DNA from: Smittia aterrima
Lineage: Eukaryota > Arthropoda > Insecta > Diptera > Chironomidae
NCBI GenBank assembly: GCA_033063855.1
Contig: CP093830.1
Location: 1,426,854-1,490,853, forward strand
Reading direction: 5' to 3'
DNA length: 64,000 bases
Position numbers and translations under genes: made by a program
Notes under the pieces: model-generated
The model's database searches: none
What the model saw: the letters and a program-made list of their open reading frames with translations, nothing else
Told to the model about the DNA's origin: nothing
Part shown: piece after piece, positions 10,641-22,402 of the stretch
Position numbering within the stretch: position 1 is the stretch's first letter
How the letters are laid out: each line of letters opens with the position of its first letter

Positions 10641-13600
10641 TCATTCGTCGTCCTCTTCCTCAGATTCAGCTTCTTGAAGCCAAGTGAGCCAGGAGTTGAC
10701 TTGGAACAAAGCTTTGCCTTTGCCTGGATATGCATCGGTAATGTCCTCCTTCCAACGCAGGAAAGCATCTTCTTCTGCGATTTCCAACTCATACAAAGCA
10801 GTGAACCATCTCAAGAGCATGCCTAAAATAAATTGAATTTATTAAAATATGCATCAAACATTTTAAGTTAACACTCTCTTTACCTTTTGGGAACTGTTGT
10901 TGGAAGCAAAACACTTGCAGTGTGTAAATTGCAATTAATTGCAAGTCTAAGTGTCCGGTGAGGAAAGCATTCAAAATTCTACTGAAGGACACTAACAACT
11001 TCTTCTCTGCTTCGACTTGATTCTTCTCTGGCAGCTTTGATGGGTCGCTTCCCTCAGGCAGGGTCGTTTCCTTTTGATGATAGAAAATGCTATTTAATAC
11101 CATAACAAAGAATGATAATAAAAATAACTCACCTGAGTGATAAATCTCAACAGAACAGTCATCAAAGCGGTAATGAAGCCAGGGTCAGTATATCTCAAGG
11201 CGTCAACATTGTCTTTGATCCATTTGTAGAAGGTTTGTGGTTGAGAGTCCGCTTGAATCTGTCGCCACAGTTCTGATTCAATTCTCAACAGAGGCTGAAG
11301 GAAATTCAACTTTCGGTCGTCAAGAATTTCAGCTAATCGATCTTTGTTTCGGTCACATTCCGGCAAACTTTGCATGATATTGATTTTGCTAGCATTGAAC
11401 ATCTCTACAAGTGGGTCATCACCAATCGATTTATGCAAATGCTGGAGGACAAGCAACAACAGTGGATAATGTTGACCATTGTCAGTGAAATTAGCGACAT
11501 CAACCAGCTTGCTAATCTTCTTCGTGATGCAGCGAGCAATTAGTGACGCCACAAGAGTTGTCACTTTTGGAATTGTCTTCTCACGTTCGCTCATTCCATT
11601 AATGACACCACGTAGTGCTTCAGCTAATTGATTTGCACTCAATTTTTTGTCCTTTTGCATCATCTGCAGGAAGTCTACGACAATTTCATGAGCTCGTTCG
11701 CCTCGATCCAAGGATTCATTAATAATTTTCATCAACGAGTCCTTGAGGAATTTTTCAGGCACTTTTAGTTCGTAATAGATTTTCACGGCGTCCTCGAGAG
11801 TTAGAATTGTTTTCGACTCATCGTCACCATTCGTCAATTCTTTTATTATTTCTCCATTACCATTCGCGTGCCCGTTGTTGTTGTGCGTGTCTGTAATTTC
11901 CATGATTCTCTCTTGATTTTTAGATCCTTGATAAAGCTCTAAGAACTCTTTCTCAAACAACGATTCGCTCAAGAACTGTGAGACCTTCTTCAAGACATCC
12001 TCCTTGCTTGGTCCTTTGTCCTTCTTCTGCTTAGGCTTTTCAACAGAGCCTTGCTTCGTCACAAGCTGTGCATCCACCGATGAGTTCTGTACATTCTGAG
12101 TGGAATTTTGCATTGACTGAGCTTGAGATGGTTTTGCATTTCCAGTGCTCTTCGAAGCTTGTGCAGCTGCAGTTGTATAGTGAGTTGTTTGTTGATTCTG
12201 TGGAGCGTTTGCTGGCTTCTGACCCAACGGCTGATGCAATGTTGGAGATTGGTTGTTTTTGCCATTAGTTGTAATCGTAGAGTTATTGAAAGATGGAATC
12301 AAATTATCGATGTTCGGGAACCCTGGTGATCCTGTTCCACTTCGTTGTTGATTCAACGGCATTGGCTGAGGATTCGTCTTCATGCTCGATGCTTTGAATA
12401 ACAAAGAATTCGGTGACGGTCTCATTTGCAAATCATCAACAGAGTTTGGAGTTGTAGGAGTCACAATGTTTCTTTTGAATCGCGGCGCTAAATCCTTATT
12501 CAACATATTGTTGGAGTTGTTGTTGTAGGAATTCTGATTGCTAATGTTATTCTGATGACCACCATGATGGTTCATTTCGTGTTGACGATGATTCTTCATC
12601 TTCGGATTCATTTTGTTGTCGCCTTGATTGTTGTATTTTCCTCCCATGTTCATTGAACGCGAATTGTTATCGTGATTACGATGATGGTTGTTATTGTTGT
12701 TGTTACGGTATCCGCCGCTACCACTGCCCATCATCATTGACCCGTCTCTTCCGGAATTGTAGCTGTTACCCGATGGATTGTATGGGCCTGAGATGAGAGA
12801 ACTTGAGCTGGTCATTGTCAATGTTCCACCGTAATTATTCATAGACTGCAAGCTTAACGGTAGCTTATCCATCCAATTACGATCGCTGTTGCGGTTTTGA
12901 TATTCCATCGTACGAGAGCGCATGTCGCGCTGTTGTCTGATGTACTCCTCGTCAGTGTTCAGATCCTGAATAGGTACGGGACCTTCAATGCGAGCAACTT
13001 TCCGCGGCTTCCATCCATCTTTTCGCAATTCGATGACGTCGCGAAGAAGAAAACGGATGCGTGGCGGATACTTCGATGAGTTTGATTTATGTTCCATGAT
13101 GTCGAAGTACTGATCGATCAAGTTTTTCGACTTTTCTGTGTCAAGATGTTTACCACAGGTTCGGAAGATTTGTGAGAGACACTCCATATCCTCGCATCGG
13201 TCTTCCAGAGTTGGATAGGATCGACTTTTTTTATCCAACAACTCTTCGAGCATTTTATGAAGGATCGCTGCATTAAGCATCTCCAGCTTGAACAGCTCGC
13301 CAATGAATTTGACATTACCAAGGATTTTTTGCTTTGCGACATAGCGTCGCTCTTCCTCATCGACTTCATTTGGATCACCGGTCGACGGTGAATTGATTAT
13401 ACTTTCGCTATAAAGCGAGCGATTGATAAATTTATCTCGGCACACACGAATTAATAGAGTTTCGAAATAATCGTTTTCAGCTTCAACCGTCGATCCTTCT
13501 TTCGAGATTCGACGACATAGCTGCGCGTACATAGACGAATATTTCGGCTCATCCAAAGCTTTCTCAAATATTAAATGAATAACGCCGAGAAGGATCTTCT

Positions 13601-13912
13601 TCGAGTTGAGATTTAGCGATAGCAGGTCATTGCTGAGCGGTTGGAATTTTTCTGGTGTGAGTTTATTCAAAATACCACGAACCTAGAGCGACAAATATAA
13701 ATTATCAATTTGCCGAGATAAAGCTAAAAATTTAATGTTACCTTGCGGAAAACTTCATCTCTTTGCGCTTCCTCTGTAAGTCCATGTTGCGGTCGCAAAG
13801 ATGGAGGAATCCAAGCACGAATCTCGGGAAGTTTTTCTCTTCCCAATCCGCGTTGCTCGGTTCCTGCTTGCCTGGAAACTTCCGTTTTGATGGTTTTTGA
13901 AACAATAATCAC
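10641..13912 (-). CDS. NAT1: NAT1/p97/DAP5 (eIF4G2-like) translation factor, apparent GUG start
   Basis: Four coding exons: 13742-13912, 11133-13682, 10884-11070 and 10641-10822, joined in frame to 1029 aa. Human DAP5 is about 907 aa; the excess lies in a long Asn/Gly/His/Gln-rich linker. MIF4G domain: residues about 58-285, beginning VRGILNKLTPEKF. MA3 domain: about 610-790. W2/eIF5C-like domain: about 800-1020, ending LTWLQEAESEEEDDE. As known for this family, it lacks the eIF4E-binding N-terminus of eIF4G and drives cap-independent or alternative initiation with eIF4A/eIF3. The frame upstream of MIF4G holds no ATG back to an in-frame TAA four codons before a GTG at 13910-13912. Non-AUG (GUG) initiation is established for vertebrate NAT1 and reported as conserved, so GTG is chosen as start. 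An unseen upstream exon with an ATG remains possible. Confidence 0.93.
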
Positions 13913-15866
13913 TGCGCGAGCTTAACGAAATTATTGACTCTTTTTCTTCTGTTTTAAGTCAGCAGTTTCAGTCTCGTGGTTTCTGAAACTTGGAAAAAAT
14001 AGAAGGCTCCTAATCCTTGTGATCGGAATGGCGTGTTATGGTTCTCTGCTGCGTAAAACCGAGAAACTGCAAGAAAAAATAAACTTAATGAGATTTTTAA
14101 TTACCCAAGATTACGAAAAAGTAATTGATTCGACTATGAGTCGACAATTTTTGACGGCACCATATGATTTTTTTTATCGTATCAAACTTTTCGTTTTTTT
14201 TTTCTCAGACGTCGCAAAGGAGAATGTGAAAAGAACCTGACAAGAGAGGATAGAGTTCAATAACCTTCACGGCGCTCGCAAATGGTTTTTTTCGCACACG
14301 CTTTCATGGAATTCCGTTCAACCATTCGTAAAAGATTTTCTATATTGCACATGAAAAGCTCTGTCGCGCCTCCTCGAGACTATGTACCAAATACTTTTAA
14401 ATTATCTCAGACGGCAGCGTGAATCGACAAGACAAGTGCAAAGTGAGAACATTCATGACGTAATTTATCTGATATTTTTGTCTTAACGAGACATTTTACT
14501 GTTTCAAGTTCAATGCTACGTGAAACTCGTGCTGCGCATTTCTTTGAATGAGTGAGAGAATGTCTCAGTCCGCGACGCATTTGGTTTGTTGCAACCAAGT
14601 TTCACTTAAATAAGTCTCTAATTACATGCACAAAATCGGTACGATGAAAAGATTAGGTCAAGTTTTTAGTGCGACCCACATTGAAAAGAATTGCAAACTT
14701 TGTTAACTTGGCGAAATACTTCAATCGAGACGAAATTAAACGGAAATACAAATCGATTAATTACCGATTGCACAATTGGCAGTCTATCGCTCAACTTAGT
14801 ATTGAGAAATTTTAAATTTAGTGGAGGAAGACGACTTGAGTGACATATGTATAATAGAATGCGATATTTCTGACTACGCAACTGCTTATGGATTATTAGT
14901 GTACTAAACTTATGATTTTGCTACACAAATTGTTTGAAATAAAATCAATGTGAACGTCGAATTTTCCCGAAATGAAAAGCAAATGACGAACTTATCAGAT
15001 ATTTTTTTAAAGAAGAAATCTAGAAGTTTTTTTAATTTTTCAAAGTGTGGCTATTAGTTCGAGTTCACTTTTAGATCTTAAATTTACGCTCGTGCAAGAA
15101 AAGTATTTGCAATAAATTTGATTTGGACGCGTCATCTTCAATTTTTCGCTTTCTGATGTTCCGCCTTTCCGAACATCCGACATGATTTTTTTTTTTCAAT
15201 ATCAAAAGTGAGGTTGAACTTTTTTTGTTGAAATATTTGCTATTACGACAGAAAACAATCAGAAAACATTTTGGAATTATCGGAGAGTTAGTCATCATCA
15301 GCGGCGTTTGGTCGCCTTTCCGAGAAATAATTTGATTTTCTTTTCTTTGTTCGCTCGCCCAAATTTTCACAATTGTAACTCCAAAAGAGCATTTTTCACT
15401 TGTACTCCATCATTTTCAATCGCAGGGAACTTCAATTTACCTTCTTATATACAACACTTGCTTTTATTTTGGGCTATTTGTCCCTTAATTTAAATTTTAT
15501 TATTATAGATCGAGTATCCGAGTCGATTTAATTTCTTTGCAGTATGACGTATTTTAACACCCTCGCTTCAGTGTGGAGACTTTATTAATAAGTCGGACTT
15601 TACTTGTCCCTGACACTTAAATTAATGAATATGTTAGCCAGAACACGAATATTGTTGCCTTGCATCTTAGTCATTTATGGAACCAAAGTGCCCGGTACCT
15701 AACGTAGAAAGGAATTTAGAATGAAAAATATTTTAGTGGCCAGCACCTCAGAGCCAAGCACTTCCACACTGCCTCGCTTATTCAAACGCCCTCACAAAGA
15801 ATATTCGTGCTCAATATTTCGTGCTCAATAGTGCTCGGCAAAAATAGAATTCTGTTTGTTTACAAA
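13913..15866. other. Intergenic region between NAT1 and the ZAD zinc-finger gene
   Basis: Both genes are transcribed outward from this 2-kb stretch, so it should contain two promoters. No exon, TATA box or structured RNA was recognised. The short open frames (under 100 codons) have no domain content. Confidence 0.5.
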
Positions 15867-17626
15867 ATGGATTGGCAACTTTGGTGCCGATTCTGCGGAA
15901 GCTACGATACTGAAAGAACTGAAAAAATTCATCCGGAAATTGAGCAATTAAAATTATTCAATGTAAGTTTGTTTTGTTTTTATAAAACAGCAAACTATAT
16001 TAATTTATTCTTATCAGATAAACTTGAAGTTTTGTGTGGCTTGTTTTGAGTGCAACTCTTACATGAAAGATTTTCTTCAATTCTACGCCAAAACCCAGAA
16101 AGTCAATGCGTTATTCGAGGATCTTGAGCGAGTAACAGAGTCTGAGCCTGAAATCGACAAGCAATTCATCTTTCAACTTCGAGAATTGTACGAACTTCCT
16201 GTTCCACTATCTACATCACTTGATTCAGATGATTTTGCTATAATTCAGCAGTTTCCCTTAATTGACGTTGATCATGATTTTTTTGATGAAGAACATTTAG
16301 ACCCTGAGATTGAAGAAACCTTTGAAGCAACAATCCAAGACTATTTAACAGCTGCACAAACATATACAGACCTAAAAGAGGAGGAAGAATCTTCCCAATT
16401 TCATTTCCAAGTCATTCCTGAAGATTCAAATGCAAATGATAATAACGAATATCAACTACATTCTGTTGATCAACTACTGCCTGCTGTCGACAATGAATTC
16501 AATACGAGTAGTGAAAACGACGTAGACGAGGAAGTTGATGAAATTTATAAGCATTTCACGTGAGTTAGATCATAAAGTAAATTCGCAAATTATCTAACAA
16601 CATTTTATTTCAGCTTTCTATGTCATGTTTGCAATGAAACGTGAGTTGTTCGATCGTTAAGTAAATTAGAACAAATTCTAACAATATTTGATTTTAGCTT
16701 TCCAAAAATTTCTTACCTCAGTATCCACACTCAAGAAATTCACAACTGCATGCCAAAGGTAAACTGCATTTGTGGAAAAGTAATAAGAACAAAAAGTTCT
16801 CTGGTGTCTCACTACGAGAGCCACTACGGAAAGACAAAACTTCGTTGTGAAGAATGTAAAAAACATTTCAAAACTCAATCAAAATATGACAATCATCGAG
16901 CAACCTTTCATCGACATGGCGCTCGTAAAGCTTTCAACTGCAACGAATGCGGTAAATTGTTTATACACTCAAATGAGTTAATAAAACACAAAAAGACTCA
17001 CTTGCCGGATGATCAAAAATTTATTCATCACTGCGATTTTTGCGAGAGACAATATTCAAGCGTCTTCAGTTTACGACAACACGTTAAACATGTACACATC
17101 AAAGTAAGTCGCATAACATTCTCTTGAAGCTTATTCTTATTTTTAACTGTTTAGGAACTAATTTATCAATGTGAATACTGCGAGAAGATGTTCAGCCGAA
17201 AAGCCAATTTACACTCTCACGTGGATCATGTCCACACTTCAAAATTAAATTATGAATGCGATATCTGCAATCTGAAAGTTAAAACTAAAGGAATCCTGAA
17301 AAATCACAAAAAGCTTCATTCTACCAATCCCGAAGATTTTTATGTTTGCAATGAATGCTTGAAACTATTTAAAACACAGAATCAACTCATAAATCATATG
17401 GTAAGTAGAATTAGGAGGACTCAAGTTTTTCATTAAATAATTTTTTCTTATTTCTCAGGTTTGTCACTCAAAGGAGAAGAAATATAAGTGCTCGTATTGT
17501 CCTAACGATTACAAGAGATCGAAAGAGTTAACTTCTCACATAGCTTCAGTTCACACTGATCTCGCCCGTTACAATTGTGACTTGTTCGAAAACCTTTTAC
17601 AACAGCAGCAACTACCGGATGCATAA
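15867..17626 (+). CDS. ZAD-C2H2 zinc-finger transcription factor (last finger frame-broken)
   Basis: Six exons: 15867-15962, 16018-16559, 16614-16640, 16698-17103, 17155-17400 and 17459-17626; 494 aa as read. An N-terminal ZAD (zinc-finger associated domain, insect-specific dimerisation) uses CRFC at 7-10 and CVAC at 38-41. An acidic linker follows, then nine C2H2 fingers (first CHVCNETF, last complete CSYCPNDY). The first finger is assembled across a 27-nt microexon. Finger eight is split by the intron at 17401. A tenth finger begins (YNCDL) but the frame then runs to TAA at 17624-17626. In the other frame the expected finger continues (FYNSSNYRMH...H) to TAA at 17682-17684, so the C-terminus is broken by an apparent 2-bp loss or a sequence error. 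It is probably a nuclear DNA-binding protein; targets are unknown. Confidence 0.88.
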
Positions 17627-17682
17627 ATTGAAATTTCACGCTAAAGAATTGGTGGACTTAGAACAGCTTTACGTAGACGAAT

Positions 17683-17712
17683 AATAAATCATTTGAGTTC
17701 AAAACATTTATT
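17683..17712. terminator. Back-to-back poly(A) signals of convergent genes
   Basis: AATAAA on the plus strand at 17683-17688 serves the zinc-finger gene. TTTATT at 17707-17712 is AATAAA on the minus strand for the M16 gene, 52 bp past its stop. The two 3' ends therefore nearly abut or overlap. Confidence 0.6.
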
Positions 17713-17763
17713 GAGTTTTATTAATGCGATTACAATATAAAATCGATCTTGGCTTCAGGCACT

Positions 17764-20700
17764 TTAAGAACATGTGCTGAGGATGCTGCTTTCCAACGAC
17801 GAGCTTTGCTTCAAACTATGACCAAACTCTTCAAATTGCGTTTTGATTGAATCAACTTTATCTGGATGACAAACAATTACAACTTTCGAAGGTCCTGGCT
17901 GGAACATAGTCGTGAAATATTTCTCGCCTACTCGACGAAGATCAGCTTCAGTAACAGTTGCCACTTGATCGACAAGCATTTTGTTATAGTCAAGTGGAAC
18001 GTTCTTGAAAGAGTTCAGCATTGCCTGCTGAACTAAGTCTCCAACTGTTTTCTCACGTTCGATAATTTCGAAGATCAACGAACTTCTTGCAGATTCCATG
18101 AGAGTCTCATCGAATATTGAATTCTTTTGAAGTTGAGCTTCCATGATTGTTTTTGCATCCTTGTAAGCTTCGTGTAAATTAGTTGCACGATACAAGCTGA
18201 AAACGAGTATGCCTTCGTTGGGTTTTGGCAGAACATTGTAGCCGTACGAATTCTTACGAATTTTTTTCCACATTGGACCTTCGAGTTGCGAAAGATATTG
18301 AAGATAAAGTAGGATAGCTGACAAGTCACCATCAGTGAAGCTCGATATTCCGGGTGAAGATGAGAAGAGAAAACCGCTCTCAACGCATCCAATCCCGACA
18401 ATTGTTCCTGTAAATTCCTTTTCCAAGTTTCCTTCTTTGTTCAATAGCTGAGAGTCGAACTTAACTGGGAGATGTTGCACAGTTTTTAATCCTTGGGTTT
18501 TCAAAGTCAAAGCAGTAAAAGGCTTTTCAATGTCTTTGACCTTATCGAAGTTTGCTGCGACGTGAATTGTGATTGATGGTATCAAAGCCAATCGAAGTTC
18601 GTTTAGATTTTCCAGAATCTTTTTACATTTAGCCTCGTCTTTTAAATCATCAACCAATTCGGTTAGGAAAGTATGCTGACTCAAGACTGAGCATCGCTGG
18701 ACGTTTGTATCCTTTTTGTAATAAACAGCTTTGGCGATTTCTCGAGCCATTTCGTATCCATTTCGTTTGGCTGTTGCAATGTCATTCACTAATTTGGATG
18801 CAACGATGTGAACACGTTCTTGAGTAAAAACGCTGTTGAATATCAAATCCGTCATCCATCGAACTGCAATCTCAAATTTTCTAACTTCCACTTGCATGTG
18901 GAAAGTCGCTGAGTTGGAGAATGGACCACATCCAAATCGAGAGGACGATTGAAGGCCAAGGCTTGTTTCATAACTTATCATGTCCTCCTCCAAAGCTGAA
19001 ACGACTGCCTCGTAAGGCAACAGCTCTTCTTTAAGTTGAACTGGAGACTCGAGAATCAAATCTAGGAAAAGCAACAAGTAATTGCGTAATTCCAAGGTCA
19101 AGTCCGAAGTATCGAAAGATGCAGTCACATAAACAAAATTCGTTTTGAGACTGTAAGCTTCGATATAGAATGGCATCTGGTTCAAATTAAGTTTCGTGGT
19201 TTTGTCCGATTTTCTCATGACTTCAAATTCATGAAACGAAATACTTTTCGTAGAAGGAACAGGCAATGAAGTCAGCATCTCAAGAGGTGGTGGCGTATCG
19301 TTCTCGAGCATAGCTTTTTCTAACTCTTGACCTTTCTTAGCAAGTCCATCTTCGCCCAAATCTGCACGTCGCTTTTCTACTCTTTCAGCTTGATCCTTTG
19401 CTATCTTTTCCTTTTCAGCGATACTTGGGATAGACCGAACGGTGACACTATGATTATCGACGAAATATTTACGTAAGAGCTCCAGCCAATATTCCATTTT
19501 CTCGTCTTGTAGCTTCGTGATAATGTCGGTGACATTCAAGCGCTTCTGGAAGTCTTCAGGTTTATTAGCGTACAGGAAATCGCCCAGAACATGGAACGTG
19601 ATGTCATCGTGGGGAGAGTTTTCCAAGCTACTGAGTCTCTCAAGAATATATTTCTCAAAAACTATCCTTAACCGGCTTTCATCGAGCTTTTCATTTCCAT
19701 TAGCAATGTCAACCAATAATTGAATCAATCTTTCATAAATGAAGTCGATTTTTTGAATCGGAACATTTTCAAACGAGAAATACAAGAGCGAGGTCGAGTT
19801 CTCTGTGATGTTGAAGTTGACACGAGATGCGAAAGGGTCATCAATCTCAATGAATGATTGTTGGATAGGAGAGACTGAGGTGTCTCCCAAGTATTTCATT
19901 AAAATGTAACAAGCTGTCAATGTCTCGTATTCAGTTGTTGCTTTCGGTCCAAGGAAGCCAATGTAGACGATACCGCATTCTTCTTCGTCACTTGGGAAAA
20001 GAATTTTGACGTTCTTTGATTCTTTCAAAGGTTTTACAGGAGTCTGCCAAGGTTTCTTATATAATTTTGGTTTCTCCTTTCTTGATAGAATCTTCTCCTC
20101 CAGTGGTGCAATTGATTTCTCGATTTCTTCAATGCTAACTTTCCCAGCAATGATAACAGCGAGATTCTCAGATCGATAATATTCCGAATGATATTCTCGA
20201 ATCTTCTCGATGCTCAAGCTATCTCTGATGTTCTTCATGATGCCGCCAGTTTCCATTGAGTAACCGTGCCCAGGATAGATGTTGCGAAGAAGCTCCAAAT
20301 TTGCCAGCGACTCGCCTGAATTTTCTCGCCCCTGCATTTCACAGTAAACGGCTCCATTATCATCTCCCGTTTCAGTGATGCTGTAGACTTCAGTAATAAA
20401 TCCACTTCGAGTTAGAGTCGGAAACAAAACATGGTTTAGGTAAACCGGAAGAAGTCGCAAGAACCCTTCAGTTCCAGCACAGCTAAGTGTATAGACGGTG
20501 TTATCAGTTTCCGTCCAAGCATCTAAATATAAACTTTAATAAGTTGGGTTATTCGTTATTAAATTTAGCAGACTCACTGGTTCCACTTGCGAGACACCGA
20601 TTTGCAAGAAGATCTAAAACTCCTTTATAAGGATAATCCTCCGACCCCAAGAAGACTAAATGTTCAAGTGTATGAGGGATCCCGTCATCAGTGTCTGCTT

Positions 20701-20908
20701 CGGTTGCTAATAAAAGAGAAAATTTCAATTCCTTTGTTGACATTGCAAAAACAAAAGTAAAATTCTTACCAAGAGCTAAATAAGCATTCGTGAGTGGAGA
20801 TTGCACTTCTGCGACGTAGACTTGGATGCCTGTTTCTTTAGAAACATATTTATTCACTGGAATTTCATCATTTACCTTCAACGAATTAACTAAAGTGAAT
20901 CGAGACAT
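17764..20908 (-). CDS. M16-family zinc metalloprotease (C05D11.1-like)
   Basis: Three exons: 20770-20908, 20578-20706 and 17764-20522, joined in frame to 1008 aa. The inverted zinc motif HxxEH reads HTLEH at residues 58-62, within DDGIPHTLEHLVFLGSEDYP. The conserved GTNAWTETD follows across the exon 2/3 junction. The length and two M16 halves match the ~1000-residue insulysin/presequence-protease clan, in which two lobes form a chamber that degrades peptides. The sequence resembles the poorly studied eukaryotic group annotated as 'uncharacterized protein C05D11.1-like' rather than insulysin or nardilysin. No mitochondrial presequence or signal peptide is obvious, so cytosolic location is inferred. 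Only about 170 bp separate its ATG from the divergent MPPE1-like gene. Confidence 0.9.
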
Positions 20909-21077
20909 TTTTGGCAGAATGATTTTTAATGACCGGGTTTTGGTTTCTTGAACTCGTCCTCATTCATTGTTTACTCGGAATTGAATTCTCTAATTAAAAA
21001 ATGTAGTTTCCAACACTCTTAACTTCAATTAAACACTTAAGTGACATGAAAGTGGCGAGAAAGGTCAAGATATCAAA
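20909..21077. promoter_or_regulatory. Short divergent promoter region
   Basis: 169 bp separate the start codons of the M16 protease (-) and the MPPE1-like gene (+), so both 5'UTRs and promoters must lie here. No TATA box was identified, which fits a housekeeping bidirectional promoter. This is inferred from spacing only. Confidence 0.45.
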
Positions 21078-22271
21078 ATGATGTTGAAGAAACTTTTGAC
21101 AATGAGGTTTGTCAGAAAACTATTAAATTTTTCAATTGAAAAATAAAATTCTGTGTTTTCTAGATTTGGTCATGTTCAGCGTTTGAATTTCTACGGTATC
21201 CTAGTCATGATTCTATTCAACGAATGTCTTCTGTATTATCTTCAAAGATTTCGTTGGGAGTCAATCAGTTGTGAAACAGCAGAATGCAACCGAGTTCTGT
21301 TTGTTGCTGACCCTCAAATCCTCGGAGAAGAACGGGAATCTCGATGGCTAGCTCGATATGATAACGACAGACATATAAGTAGAAATTTTAAACAAGCGTT
21401 TAGTCATGTTAAACCAGATATTGTAATTTTCCTCGGAGATCTCATAGGTAAGACCAAAATTTTATTCATTTAAATTCTCAACATCTAAAGCTTTCATATT
21501 TTAGATGAAGCATCTTTCGCCGACGATGCTCGATTCCAAAGGTATTTTAACCGATTCTCCGAAATATTTCCTCAAGTTGAGGATGTGCAAATGATTTATT
21601 TGCCTGGAGACAATGATATAGGCGGTGAAGGATCTGAAATGGTTAAACCTACAAAAGTTAAGCGATTCAATAATTATTTTGAGAATCGAAGCCAATATAA
21701 GCTAAAGCATCGTCTCAACTTTTATCATATCAATCGAATTATTCATGAGATGCCAATGCTTTCTGAAGAAGATGCTGCTGAGGTTCAAGAGAATTCAGGA
21801 TTCACTCGAGTCTTCATCAGTCATTTTTCAATTGTTCTCACGCCAGGCGCATTTTCGTACAAAGCAATTCAGCGCTTTAAACCTCACGTAATCTTCACTG
21901 GTCATTTCCACAAATCCTCGCAGATCACAAGTGAAGTGAATCGTCTACGTCTTTCATCAACAACTCTCTTTCTTTCGCACACTATGACTTACGATTTAAG
22001 AACGATCGAAGCAAATCAGGAGGTTCTTGAAATTCAAGTTCCATCTTGTTCATATCGGATGGGCGAGGAGTTTATTGGATTTGGACAGGCAATTTTCGAA
22101 AACGGATATCTTCACTACACTCCATTATTTATCGTGAACCGTTTTACACAGTTCAAGTTGTATTTAGTGTTTGCACTTTTTTTGGGTCTTGCAAACATTT
22201 TAATTTCACGCAGCATAAGAAATATGTTAAGACGATTGAAGCTAATTCGCCAAAATTACCAATTGATATAA
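21078..22271 (+). CDS. Metallophosphoesterase 1 / PGAP5-like GPI-glycan remodelling enzyme
   Basis: Three exons: 21078-21106, 21164-21447 and 21505-22271; 359 aa, close to the ~390 aa of human MPPE1. An N-terminal membrane segment (about residues 18-34) is followed by calcineurin-type metal motifs: ADPQ (Asp59), FLGDLID (Asp102/Asp105), PGDND (139-142, in place of the common GNHD), SHFS and GHFH. A second membrane segment lies near the C-terminus (KLYLVFALFLGLANILI). PGAP5/MPPE1 removes an ethanolamine-phosphate side branch from GPI anchors in the early secretory pathway, aiding ER exit; that role is inferred by homology. The architecture (TM, luminal phosphoesterase, TM) fits the family. RSPH9 follows on the same strand after 131 bp. 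Confidence 0.88.
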
Positions 22272-22402
22272 AAAATTGATCTAACTATCATTCTTATTAG
22301 CCAAGAATTTGATGTCAAAGTATAATTTCTCAAATAAGTTTAGTCAATAATAAAAGGGCATAGCAAGCCAAGTTTGTGTAACAAAAACTTCAAATTTCAA
22401 CG

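Noticed and set aside
10532..10792. Minus-strand frame overlapping the NAT1 C-terminus
   Set aside because: The conserved W2-domain ending (VNSWLTWLQEAESEEEDDE) lies in a different frame, to TGA 10641-10643.
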